Origin: Papaver somniferum
Lineage: Eukaryota > Streptophyta > Magnoliopsida > Ranunculales > Papaveraceae
NCBI RefSeq assembly: GCF_003573695.1
Contig: NC_039360.1
Coordinates: forward strand, 122,846,336 to 122,910,335
Length of the DNA: 64,000 nt
Reading direction: 5' to 3'
Shown piece by piece: positions 46,506-57,900 of this stretch. A model generated the notes under the pieces. The model was given only the letters and a program-made list of their open reading frames with translations, was not told the DNA's origin and searched no databases. A program made the position numbers and the translations under genes. Numbering within the stretch: the stretch's first letter is position 1; the number at the start of each line of letters is the position of its first letter.

Positions 46506-48445
46506 ATGCCGGCTTCCAGCGGTCATAGTTATTCCTCTGGTTCTGACAAAGATCCCAAAGCTCTCATAGCTAAGCCGAGAGCCAAGGTAATTCGCGATGA
46601 GGGAGCAAAGCACAGCGTACCCTCGAATGAGTGGAGAGTTACTTTCGCCGAACTCATGAAAAGAAAAGCCGAAGACGATGAGAAAGATGCTCGTCAACGC
46701 ACAAAGGATCGAATCTGGCGCAAAATACAGAGAGTTGAGGGAAAACGCCAATTCTTGGACGGGGTACCCTCTGATTCTGATGCTGATGCTACTGAAGAAG
46801 AAACTGCCTGGGGTTTTCCTGATCAGCGTGTCAAAGAATTCGAAAGTCCCATGAATATTGCAGCTGAAGCGGAAGAAGATTCAGATTCAGATGATGATTT
46901 TCATGCTCATCCAGACGTCAATAGTCATGACAGTGATTCCGAAGAAGAGGATTCTGAGAAGGATAGTGATGAAAACTTTGAGAAAGACAGTGATGACGAA
47001 TCTGACAACTCAGATGGATCTGACGAGTAGCTTTACTTTCGATCTCTTTTTTCTTTTTTAGTATTTAAATACTCTTAATATTTGTAGTAGATGTCTTCAT
47101 TCCAACAACTTTATTGAAGTATTTAGGTCTTCCTTTGCAAGTTCTTCTTGATTGAATTAAGCAAACCGAGCCACTCTTCATGCCGAACTCATTGTAATCT
47201 CCCTTAACCCTTGTGGTTCTTCATCTTATGAAAATATCCAAACATAAGCTGTATAGTACATGGGGCCGTGTGACTTGCCGATCACAATTAACCTTGGTCA
47301 GTCCCCAATGCACTATTTTACTTCCGCATCTCCAGTTTGACCTTGTTCAAGACTTAGGGTTTCAGTAAAACTCGTAACGGAATCGGAGATAAGTGCCTGT
47401 TGTATCTTGTATATATCTTTGTAGATTTAGGGTTTATCACTTGCGCCAATATTTCCTCCATTCCTAAGTTAGTTTCATCACAAAAGAAATTTCGATCATC
47501 ATACCTCTCATATCGTGTCTGCTAATAATACTTATTCTCAAAACGGACTTCGGTCGAAACATGGAGTAGAAGCGCCCATCTTGGTAAGTTACACATCTTT
47601 TCCATCTCGTTCAGTTGAGGTTACTGATCGTAGAAGATGATTTGTTGCAGGATGACCAGAAGAATCTTTCTTCTCACAATTCAAGGCCCAAGCGGACTGC
47701 TAGAACTCCTGCCCGGTATAGGTCGGCTCCTGCTGAGACTGGATCATATGTAAGCAATCTTATAATCCTTGAAATTTTACCATGTCTAATTCAGGCGAAA
47801 TTAAACACTTCCCGTTCATCACAGGCGGATGTTCGTGTCGTTGTTGATGTTAGAAGGAGAAGGAGTGGAAAGTCCGTGACTGTGGTCGAGGTTGAAGACA
47901 GTGGCAATCGAGCATGTGAAGATTCTGCATAATCTGTGGAGACAGAAGACAGTGTTCACGCCTGTGAATACCCGACAGCTGGACTTTCGTTCGAAGCTCC
48001 ATTGGCTAACACTTTCCCAGAAAATGAGATGGTTGGTGGATTTGTCATTCCCAAGTGCCATGCACCTATGTATACCAGGATCTTGAAAAAGTATGGGCAT
48101 ATTTCTACTATGGAAGTGTGGAAAGGTTTTCTACCCACTCTCTTGACTACAGTTGCAGGGCTGCTACTGATCATTGAAGAAATGAACCAAATGCACCTGC
48201 GAGACGTCAAGAATCAGGAACTGCATAAGTGGGATGAGATGATTTCCAATTATGAGATATTGCGATTCAACGTGAGCTGGCTTCGTCGTCGTCTTGAGAT
48301 AATTAAGATCCATAAGGTGGCGGAAGCTGCTGATGCGATTTCCATGACCACTGCTTTACTGGAGGAGAAAAAGATACTGGCTTTGGAGTCATCAAGGGTT
48401 GAGAAGGCGGTTGAGAATTTGAAGGCAAAGACTAGGATCTTCTAG
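46506..48445 (+). pseudogene. Antisense accessory ORF with a PEARLI-4-like (phospholipase-like) domain
   Basis: Plus-strand coding stretches oppose the pol gene to the right. Part one (46506-47030) gives a 174-residue protein with a basic centre (RKAEDDEKDARQRTKDRIWR) and a long Ser/Asp/Glu tail. Part two uses exon-like blocks 47651-47749 (GT donor), 47825-47932 and onward. Its frame carries VRVVVDVRRRRSGKSVTV, an in-frame TAA at 47930-47932, then FEAPLANTFPENEMVGGFVI, CHAPMYTRILKKYGHI, WDEMISNYEILRFNVSWLRR and RLEIIKIHK, ending at 48443-48445. The APMYTRILKKYG / FNVSWLRRRLE pattern is that of plant PEARLI-4 (phospholipase-like) proteins. Antisense ORFs between pol and the 3' LTR are known in the Tat lineage (for example Retand). 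The one stop codon suggests decay. Confidence 0.6.
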
Positions 48446-48679
48446 AAGAAACTCGACAGGGTTTCCTATAAGGATTATCCATTGCTGGATGGTTTGTTCT
48501 GAGTGAACAGGAGAGTTGTAATGTTGGTTTCTGACAAGGTAGAATAATCTGATAGTATGAGGAGTTTTTGTTCAATTGATGAATATTTGATGAACGAATG
48601 AGCATCTTGCATGCTCTTTGAAGTAAATAAATTACATTTTCGATGTATTTTAAAATAAAGGTTAAGTATCTGCTGTTGA
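48446..48679. other. Convergent 3' ends of the antisense ORF and pol
   Basis: 234 bp between the antisense ORF stop (48443-48445) and the pol stop (48680). It is AT-rich, with AAATAAATTAC and AAAATAAAGG as possible polyadenylation signals on either strand. No gene. Confidence 0.5.
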
Positions 48680-49256
48680 TCAAGCGTAATAGGCTTTGAG
48701 CCATTTGCCGTTGATAATATTTCCTTCCTTTCCTCCATTGAGTGCTAAAATTTTGTAATATCCACTAGACACCGCTTTGATGATAACATACGGCCCTTCC
48801 CATTTCGGAGAGAATTTGGGAGCAGACATGTCTTGTTGAATGTGCTTTGCTATCTTTAATACCAAATCTCCTACTTGAAAAGTTCGGGGTTTTACCATTT
48901 TGTTGTAACCTGGATACCCTCTGTTTATAAGCCTCCACGTACTTTTATACTTTGGCTCTCCTTGATTCAAGCATGTCTAGTTCAGCAACTCTTGACTTGG
49001 ACACTTCAGCTTCATCCCATTGTATTCCGCTAGCCGCTGCAATCCTTGATGAAGGAATTTTTATCTCGGCTGGGAGTATAGCATCATCCCCATAGACGAG
49101 CGAATTCGGTGACGTCCCAATTGAGCTCCTTGGTGCAGTTCTGTAAGCCTAGAAATCCATGGGAAGTTGCTCATGCCACGATCGTGGATTGTCATGAATT
49201 GTTCGACTGATAATCCGGATCAAAGTTTTGTTGGTACTCTCCGCTTGGCGGTTTCC

Positions 49257-50096
49257 TTAGGGGTAGTATGGTGTGGAGAAGATTTGTTTAATCCCGTACT
49301 CCTTGAGTAATTTCTCGACATCTTGATTGGAGAAAAGAGTCCCATTATCCGTGATGATATGTTTAGGGACGCCGAATCTACATATAATATGCTCCTTGAT
49401 GAAGGCTGCAATAGTTACCCCTGTGGTACCTCTGAGAGGGATTGCTTCGACCCACTTAGTGAAATACTCAGTAGCTGAGATGATGTATTCATGCTGCTTT
49501 GAGGATGCTGGATTGATCTTCCCGATGATATCAAGTCCCCAGCTATAGAAAGGCCATGGACTATTCACAGAGTGTAATGGAAGACAAGGAGTATGAATGA
49601 GATTACCGTGAATCTGGCATTTATGGCACTTCTGAACGTATGCGGATGCATCATCTTCCATAGTCGGCCAATAGTATTTCTAGTAGATTTGGAGAAACAA
49701 CTTATTTTCCCCCTGATGTTCTCCTTCATGAGTTTCTTTCAGGACTGTCAGGATTTCATCTTTGTCTAGGCATCTCAACAAGTCTCCTCCAAAGCTTTTT
49801 CGGTATAAGATTCCGTCAAGAAAAACAAATCTCTTAGCTCTCTGTATGAGTTTGATTGCATCTTTCTTTTCTGGTGGCGATTTGTTGTCTCGAAGATATT
49901 CGATGTAAGGCTTCCTCCAGTCCGCGGTGTGAAGGAGTGTTAGCACCTCCAAATGATGAGGAGGTGTCTGACAATTAGGACAAGCTGCCTGCAAAGTCCT
50001 CGACTGTGCTTCCATGGAAGGCCAATAGTACCCGAGTCTCTGGAGTCTTCTATAAAGTGTTATCACCAGCGTCTGTCCGCACACTTCTTGATGCAC
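49257..50096 (-). pseudogene. Integrase zinc-binding regions and core, with duplicated HHCC motif
   Basis: 50096-49680 contains RRLQRLGYYWPSM...CPNC and later DWRKPYIEYL, RKSFGGDLLRCLD and ETHEGEHQG. 49661-49257 then repeats the zinc pattern (CHKCQIHGN) and carries the catalytic core with WGLDIIGKI and ITDNGTLF. Two H-H-C-C modules in one integrase are unusual outside this gypsy branch. Stops at about 49,680 and 49,256 divide it. Confidence 0.75.
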
Positions 50097-50686
50097 ACTT
50101 TAGAGTTTTTATTTCGCTTCTTCATCCCCCAGGCATCGTGATAGAGAGGCATCCGGGTTACGATGGTATGAGGCTCCATGAAGCAAGAAGAAGTTCTTCA
50201 GTTCTTTAAGGCTGATCGTCCCTTCTGTAATGGAGCTGCTCAGTTCATGAATGATAGGTGCTCTCCAGTCATTTGCTTGAGCTTCTTCAGTTTGATTAAG
50301 CCACGTGGATGACACAACTCGTCTTTTCACTATGATGGATTTCTCTGATCCTTCGAATTGAAACTTGGAGGCAAGAGTCGCTAAGCAATCAGCATGCCTA
50401 TTGTTGGTTCGTCCAGTATGGGTGATAGTCGCCTCGGCGAAATGAGTCAGGAGTCGCTGTGCTTCAGCCCTGAATGGAGCAAGTGTTATCTATTTGAGAG
50501 AGTACACCCCATTCATTTGATTGACTAGTAGTTTTAAATCTCCTCTGATCTCCAGATGCATTGCTCCTGCTTGTTTAGCTAAGGATAATCCTAGCAAGAA
50601 GGCCTCATACTCTGCTGAATTATTTGTACAGTGGAAATCCAGCCTGAATGAGTGTGAGAATACCTCTCTTGATGGCGAGACCAAGA

Positions 50687-52285
50687 CTATTCCCGCTTCT
50701 CCAGTATCATTACTCTGCTTGTTTCTTCTTTAACGACTGAGATTCCTGGAAGTTCTCCTGGTACATCATCTAGTAATGTCGCGAAATCTTCTCCTGGGAA
50801 CGCTGCTAGTAAATCTGCTACTGCTTGACCTTTGATTGCTTTGGGGAAAACAGATACTATGTCGAATTCCGACATCTGAAGCAGCCACTTTCCAGGTCTT
50901 CCTATCAGAGCGGGCTTTGAGAGTAAAAACTTTATGGGATCAGCTTTGGGTACAAGAACAACTCTGTTGGATAGTAAATAATGCCTGAATCTTTGCATTG
51001 CATGAGCTAATGCCAGGCATGCTCTTTCAGATTTCGGGTATATGAGTTGAGCATCCTTCATGGTTCGGATGAAATAGTAAATCGGATGCTCGACGCCTTC
51101 TTCGTCTTCTTGAGCCAGTAATGCTCCAATAGCAACATCACTGGAGGCTGTGTATAATATCAACGGTCGACCATGCACTGGAGACCTCATGACTGCATGT
51201 GATAAATGTATCTGTTGTATTTTCTGAAATGGTTCCTGCTGAACATCCGTCCACGTGAAACTCACTCCCTTCTTCAGCAGAGGGGTGAACGAAGCAATAA
51301 GTTGAGCCAATCCTGGTATGAAGCGTCTGATGTAATTAACCTTACCCATGAAGCTCTGCAGTTCCTTCACAGTGCGTGGAGGAGGCATGGTGGAGATGGA
51401 TTTCGCTTTGTCCGGATCGACTTTGATCCCTTCGGCAGTGACCAAGAATCCCAGAAACTTTCCAGAAGAAACTCCAAAAGCGCATTTTAGAGGATTCATC
51501 TTCAACTTGTATTCTATGCATCTTTCAAAGACTTGTGTCAGAACTTCTAGATGGGATGTTCGAGCTTTCGATTTCACCACAATATCATCAACATAATCCT
51601 CTACTTGCTTGTGCATCATATCATGAAATATTGTTGTCATGGCTCGTTGGTAGGTGGCTCCAACATTCTTCAACCCAAAGGGCATCACAGTGTAATGAAA
51701 ATTCCCAATGGGAGTGCGAAACGCGGTCTTGGCGGCATCATGTTCGACCATTTTGATTTGGTTGTACCCACTGTAACCATCCATGAATGAGAACATACCG
51801 TGGCCGTTGGTCGCATCAACGAGCATATCAATGTTGGGTAAAGGAAAGTCATCCTTCGGGCAGCATTTATTTAGATTTCTGAAATCTACACAACATCTGA
51901 TTTGGCCATTTTTCTTCTTAACTGGGACAACATTAGCCAGCCAGGTTGGATGTTGAATAGGCTTGATAAATCCTGCTACCAGCAATTTTTGAATTTCGGC
52001 CTTGATTTGTTCCTCGACGTCATGCCTGAACTGCCTAGGCGGTTGTTTGACAGCCTTGGAGCCGGGAATGATATGTAAACGGTGAGTGACCAGTTTGTCA
52101 TCCAGGCCAGGCATTTCTTCATACGTCCAAGCAAATATATCCCGATACTCCTTCAGTAGCTTTACCAGACCTGCACGGTCTTCCGGTGATAGCGCAGAAC
52201 TGACCAAGATCGGTCTTGGATCTTCCTCTGTGCCGATGTTAACCGCCTCAAGATCATCAGTGGTAGAATTCGTGCCATCTTGCAA
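50687..52285 (-). pseudogene. Reverse transcriptase/RNase H part of the Tat-lineage pol
   Basis: The longest intact piece of the element, 532 codons. The RT fingers-palm-thumb order is complete (VVPVKKKNGQIRCCVDFRNL, then FSFMDGYSGY, then VEDYVDDIVVKS), followed by connection and RNase H. It would normally be cut out of a polyprotein by the protease encoded upstream. Here the flanking domains are separated by stops, so it is a remnant even though this piece stays open. Confidence 0.85.
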
Positions 52286-53413
52286 CTGTTTTGGAGCTTC
52301 CTGAACTTCACCCTCGGGTAGTTGTTCATTCTGACACGATTCACCAATGCGGGTAGACTCTTGATCAATATCCCCTATTAATTTCTAATCTTTGCGTCGC
52401 CGGTAAATGACCGTTCCTTCTGCGTCATGAGTGGTCATAAAATTGGATCCTGAGATCGTAGTTTCATCTTTTCGGCGCTTGAACGATGTAGCAGGCGATT
52501 CGACTGGTTACGCTTCCGAAGATGGTGATGATGTGGATGCCTCAATAGCCTTCCAACTTGGAAGCGGGGTAGTGTAGATTTTCTTAGGAGGTTCAGGGGC
52601 GCTTCTCTGGGACTCGATGAATTCCGCATCGTAGGACAGAGCATACGGAGATGATGAAGCAGCTATGCGGACGATCTTGTTATTGAGTAACGCCTTCATG
52701 CATTGGTGGTAGGTTGATGGAACTACCTTGTTGTCATGGAGCCAAGGTCGCCCAAGTATCATGTGGTAGTCAGGTTCTTGTTCGATCACGTGGAATTTCA
52801 CCTTTGATTGAATTGGTCCTACCCTCAAATCTATGTACGCGTATCCATATGTGTGTCTTTGGCTCTAAAACCCTGTCATTAGGATGGGATGGCGAATGAT
52901 TTTACCTTGTGGGAATCTGGCCATTTTAAGAGTTTTCATAGTAACAATGTTGGTGGAAGAACCGGTGTCGATGAGAGCTCTTCTAGATTCGGTGCCTTTG
53001 ATGAAGCCAGTCACGTATAACGCGCGATTGTGCTCTTCGTCTGCGATGCGATCTTCCTCTCCAAAAGTGATGTTGTCGATTGAACGTTCAGATATCAGGG
53101 ATATTTCTTCAACTGCTGGGGTTGGTAAAGTTATTTGTACGTCAGATGATATCTGGTTGAGTGCGGAAAACGTGTCCGTACGCTGTTCCCTGGAAAAGTG
53201 TAAAAGTTCACACAAATTTTCAATCAATTGTGCAACCTCTTGATCCACCGGCTTTTCATAAGTAGTGAAACTGTTGATTTGAGGGTCGGGCGTTGAGCCA
53301 GTCCCCAGTGTTGGGACTTCCGAGACACCGCCCAACTCAGATGTCAGCTTGATGAGAAAATCCAGTATGTGATCTATTATGTTCTTCATCAGATCCATGT
53401 TCCTGGTGTTCAC

Positions 53414-54025
53414 TTCCAGAATTTGAGATAGCTTTGTCAGAATCAGTCAGACAATCTGACTAGGACGACTAACAGGTAACAATTCATAATACAACGCAAA
53501 AACATGACAAGATCAAGAAATGCATTTCTAACTCTAAACCCAACTGCAATTCTAAAATTTTCAATTACAAAACTAAAATTCATTTGTATATCTCATTTCC
53601 AACAGCTGCAACTTCATCTTCAAACACTTCTTCTTGCAAACATACTTCACCAACATTATTCACATGCATTTCTACACCTATCTCAATCCCAGCCATTCTT
53701 CATATCTTTATATCAGCAACAACAACATCACCAATATCCTTCTGTATCCAGTCCCTGAAATCATTACCACTTGCAATTCCAGTACTTCTCAATTACAAAT
53801 ATCTTCACTATCAGATCCATGTTAATCAACACAAACAACACCATAAGTTCAGTTCTTCATTGCATCACAGTTCCCCATTAACTGCAATAATACAGTTTAC
53901 CACATCACCATAGCTCAGCATCTTCATATCTCAATATCATTGCCACTATCTTCACTCACTTCAGTTCTGCAGTTACACTTCACCACCAGTTATACCTCTT
54001 CAATAACAATCTAATTTACAAGCCA
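53414..54025. other. Non-coding upstream part of the Tat element, boundary to the FAR1-like pseudogene
   Basis: Rich in AACTTCATC/CACTTC/TTGCAATTCC words, CA-rich on the plus strand. No gag domain or LTR end was identified. AGTCAGACAATCTGACT at 53,448-53,464 is a small palindrome. The homology to FAR1-like protein starts abruptly at about 54,026. Confidence 0.45.
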
Positions 54026-55346
54026 ACAATCCGTTGGGTCGACGACATACCAGCCCAAAATATGTTGTTCATAAAACATGGTATCCATCTTTCTTTCTCA
54101 TCATATAGATCACTTAACTATTTGTTGGCCTCCAAGGAATACTTTTGCAACATCTTCTGCCAACGTGTTTCAAACTCAGCTGGAGTTTGTGTATCTTATA
54201 TCAATTCTTGGAGAGTAAATATTATTTTTTCCCTTTTGGAGTACATGCCAAACTTCTCTGGCACTTTACTCATAATGTGCCATATACACCATCTATGTCT
54301 GGCAGCAGGAAAAACAGTTTTAATCGCATTTTGCATTTCCTTAGCTTGTTCAGTGATAATTGCTCGAGGAGGACACCCAGACATGCATTTCAACCATTCA
54401 TTAAATAACCATACAAAAGTTTCCTCTCGTTCATCTGATAGCAACCCACTGTCCGTGATGATTCACGCCGACAAAAGGAGCGAAAGGCATGTTATATTTG
54501 TTGGTCAAGTAAGTAGTATCAAAACTAACAACATCACCAAATTCTTTATACGCTTCTCTACACCAACTACCAGCCCAAAACATGTTCTTCAAATGTTTAT
54601 TTTCATCCACATCAACAGCATAATAGAAATTCGAGTGCTCGTTTGATTTTTGACTGACCTTGTTCATAAAATATCATATTATAGCGGTGGAATCTCCTTC
54701 TCCTATCCTCAATGCTCTTAGCTCTTTTATGATATTTCTACAATCCTTTTCTATACAAGTCATATTATTGTATCCCCCGTGATTGTTAACTATTGAAATA
54801 TAACTTTTGTGCATCTTAATTCCTGACTGGTCGTTAGCATCGAGAAGGTGTTTAACATTTGGAGGAACCTCTCGATAGCAAGGCATCATCCGGGTTTTGC
54901 TAGGACTAACAACTAAATGATTGTGCAGGGCATCAAAGGTCGAAACCTCCCATTTATCACCTTGTATCAGACATGCAGTTAATTCAGCTTTACACCCACA
55001 CCTGTTTGTCTTATTTTGTTTAGCGGGGTTTTTGTTCTCACTGGGTTTTCCTTGTCGATTACAACAGTAAGACACACTTCTAATAAACACTGCTTCATTC
55101 TTACGATGGGTTTTTTTTCCTAACCGCAAATCCTACTCTTTTTCCATATTTTTTATATGCTAACTCTACTTCACGAATATTAGTAAATATCTTACCAGCA
55201 TGTATTTCATTGTCTATGGATTCATCATAATCACCTTCCTCGGCTTCTTCAACTTCCTCAGTGTTGTTCAACTCGAAATATTCATCGTCCTCGTCCACAT
55301 CCTCATTATCAGTAATATAGTTGAGGTTTTCACCGTCCACGTCCAC
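54026..55346 (-). pseudogene. FAR1-related (FRS, MULE-derived) protein, truncated and frameshifted
   Basis: Minus strand: an acidic N-terminus (MDVDGENLNYITDNEDVDED), the FAR1 DNA-binding domain (VELAYKKYGKRVGFAVRKK, then AVFIRSVSYCCNRQGK, CGCKAELTACL, HNHLV), then the MULE transposase-like core (FWAGSWCREAYKEFGDVVSF, DTTYLTNKYNMPFAPFVGVN, AIITEQAKEMQNAI, RHRWCIWHI) and the start of the C-terminal part (FMNNIFWAGMSSTQR). FRS proteins are transcription factors domesticated from Mutator transposases. Lesions: a run of eight A at 55,110-55,117 shifts the frame, a short deletion plus frameshift at about 54,440 after NHHGQ, and an in-frame stop at about 54,110. The SWIM zinc finger is absent. It could be a gene copy or an old MULE. 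Confidence 0.85.
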
Positions 55347-55830
55347 TTACAACAGCATACAAAGAACTTTAGATAAAATACTAGGGTAAATCAAACGTAG
55401 GGGGTGATTCTCAAAGAAGAAGACTCTCGATACTTTGTTTGATATTAGAGAGAAGATCCATATTGTATATCTAAGGAATTAACAAACAAAAAAAACAGTA
55501 AACTTCTCTGACTTACCGTTTAATCCGGTAACATATATTTAGGAGATATTTTCGCAATTAATTGAAACTACATCCTAGGTGTATGCCACCTAATGTTGGG
55601 AGTAATGGGAGTAGGGATTCTGGAAGTCACAAATCATTTTCGTAAAAAAAAGTAGCATACTATTGATGGTCTTACTAATGTATTTTTCTATTTTTATATA
55701 GTGATGTATCGGGGAGAGCCTTTCCCAGGTTTGTAACGCTTACTTAGTTCTTGAATGGACTCCTTTTACCAAAAAAAACAAACAAACAAAAAAACGAATA
55801 CATAGTCCGCCTCAACAGATGTCTAGGCCA
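55347..55830. other. Spacer between the FAR1-like pseudogene and LINE debris
   Basis: No gene. A purine-rich and AACAAACAAAC low-complexity stretch lies at 55,770-55,795. The remainder is AT-rich without recognisable structure. The 5' region of the FAR1-like gene would lie here. Confidence 0.45.
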
Positions 55831-57900
55831 CTACATAGAAGTGTTGGTTACCTTGGCCCAGTTGGGTAAAGTATGCGCAACATTGTTACAATTTCTTCGT
55901 TGAAAGGAAAAATCACATGCCACGAGGATGGAACTGATGAAAATGGAAATGTCTTTAAAAAGAGTACGTTGATTACCTTCAAAAAAAGAACTTGTTGAAA
56001 GTTGGCCAAACAACTCCTTAACATTACTCTCCACAATGAAATTGGTGAGCTGCAACTCCACTGCCTTCTTTAGCACACACACGTTTCTATAGCTTCTGCT
56101 TATTCAGGAGATTATACTTCAAAAGTGATGGTGGCACAAAAGGAAGTTTTATTTGCTGAGTCTCTCATCATTACATAGCATATACTGTTAGCCAAAGATA
56201 CCGAGTCAAAGGCTCCGTCAGCATTATATTTGATCCATACAGGAGGAGGAGGCATCCATTTTATAACACTAATGAGAATCATAAGGGTTCAAAGGATAAA
56301 AGTTGGTGTTCTACAAAGTATCCTAGATCTATCTCTAGCAATAACAACACCTGGAGTTTCCTTCTTGTCCCTAAATATGAAGTTGTTCCCGCTATTCCAA
56401 ATAGACCAGAAAATAGAAGCAAACATGCACTTGAGTTCATCAAACAAGAAATAGACACATTAATCATCCAGTGAAACTACTAGTCCAAAAAGGAAGAGTT
56501 AGACAAACTGTTGGTAGGTAAACACAAAGGAGAAGCATACCAAATAACACTAGCAAATGGACAAAGAACCAAAACATACATAATAGATTCATTTGAAGAC
56601 AAACATATAGAGCAAATCACAGATTTAATATATGCACTCTGATCTGTAGAACAGTTTTGGCTGACAAGCCATTTTTAGATGCTCTCTAGACAGTATTTTG
56701 AATATAGTGTGGGACTCTAATTTTCCAAATGCACTTCTAAAGATTTATACTTGGGGAAAGTGGAAAGTATAAGACCTAAGTAGGCAGATCTGGAACTATT
56801 ACTATTCTTGGACCTGAAAATGCCTTCAGACTAAAGCTCTGAGGTACCACGGGATTAGGCTTAGCAGAACCCATAGTTTGGATCCAGTTATCACACCATG
56901 GGTCAGTAAATTGACTATCCCCAACAATCCAAGAGATAAATGGTTTAACGGGTTCCTTAACGGTATAAAGGCATCTCCAAATCCAAGAAAAAGTAAAAAG
57001 ACACTTGGCATTAAGGAAATCAGAGTTAGGAAAATATATGGCTGTAAGAGTAGTGCTTAAAAGCGAGGTAGAATTATCAACGAGTTTCCAAGCATTCCTT
57101 ACAAGCATTGCAAGGTATTCAACCCAGCTTTCTTGTAACCCAAACCACTTTCACTCTTAGGAGAACAAATAATATCCCAACTGAGCAGATGCAGATTTTT
57201 GTCCTTTGGGTCTAAGGTATCCCCCATCAGAATTTATATAATTGAGATTCCATCTTCCTACATAGGGATTTATGAATTAAAAAAACAGTCGTTTGATAAA
57301 TGGAGATAGTCTGACCAACATGATTAACCAAGGAAGTGCGAGATACAAATAGGAGATTTTAGTATCAACATACTGGAAGAGGCTCATATGATTTTGGATT
57401 CGGGATTTCAGAAAAGTTATGGGTGTACCCAAATATTTTTCCCCAAGATCAAGGGAATGGATATTCAGGATGGTGGAAAGTTGACTAGTCAAGGTATTGG
57501 GAGCAACCTTACAAAAAACGATACCAGACTTATCAAAATTAAGACAACATTTATGAAGATAATCCTTAGTGTTTTGAAAATCTTGCACAATAGCCTTAGA
57601 GAAAAGCAAACAATCATCAGCGAAAAATAAGTGAGTGATAGCTGGATCCTTTCTAGTAATCTTGATCCCTTGGACAAGATCAAGTCTTGTCATCTTGTCA
57701 ATATAAAAGGACAAAGCTTGAGAACAAGATATAAAGATAAGGAGATAAAAGATCTCCTTGTCTAAGACCTCTTTTGGGTTTTGCTAAGCCAATTGGGACA
57801 CCGTTAATGAAAGTATAATATTAAATTGTCAGCAAGGCATTGTATAATTAGAGACAATGCTCACGTAGCCTAGCTCTCTGAGAACCTTTTCCAAAAAAAT
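55831..57900 (-). mobile_element. Degenerate LINE (L1-type), RT to RNase H
   Basis: Minus strand: an RT segment 57714-57277 with the catalytic FADD (ITHLFFADDCLLFSK) and the NKSG-type region after it; a connection/zf-RVT part 57108-56776 (VRNAWKLVDN, WIWRCLY, VGDSQFTDPWCDNWI); and an RNase H tail 56082-55831 (FSFQRRNCNNVAHTLPNWAK). It is interrupted by many stops, is much more decayed than the LINE at 2,974-7,496, and shows no visible target duplication or tail. Confidence 0.8.

Larger units (their letters stand above)
48680..53413 (-). mobile_element. Ty3/gypsy element of the Tat lineage, protease-RT-RNase H-aRNase H-integrase, degenerate
   Basis: Minus strand, in order: an aspartic protease (ALIDTGSSTNIV, about 52,950; HMILGRPWLHD, about 52,750); reverse transcriptase 52285-50687 with FSFMDGYSGYNQI, MPFGLKNVGATYQR and the active-site YVDD; RNase H (LYTASSDVAIGALLAQ); a second, archaeal-type RNase H (NNSAEYEAFLLGL, about 50,600) that marks the Tat/Ogre branch; then two HHCC zinc-binding segments and the integrase core (WGLDIIGKI, TDNGTLFSN, RQAES) and C-terminal region (PKWEGPYVIIKA). 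Stops interrupt at about 52,380, 50,690, 50,500, 50,100, 49,680 and 49,250. No gag was recognised and no LTR could be paired. It is probably immobile. Confidence 0.88.

Noticed and set aside
47819..48210. Minus-strand open frames over the PEARLI-4-like region
   Set aside because: They are shadows of the plus-strand frame, which carries the recognisable motif pattern.
51206..51790. Plus-strand open frames of 70-94 codons
   Set aside because: Antisense shadows of the reverse transcriptase gene.
54062..54646. 194-codon plus-strand open frame
   Set aside because: It is the antisense shadow of the FAR1-like transposase core, which has clear homology on the minus strand.
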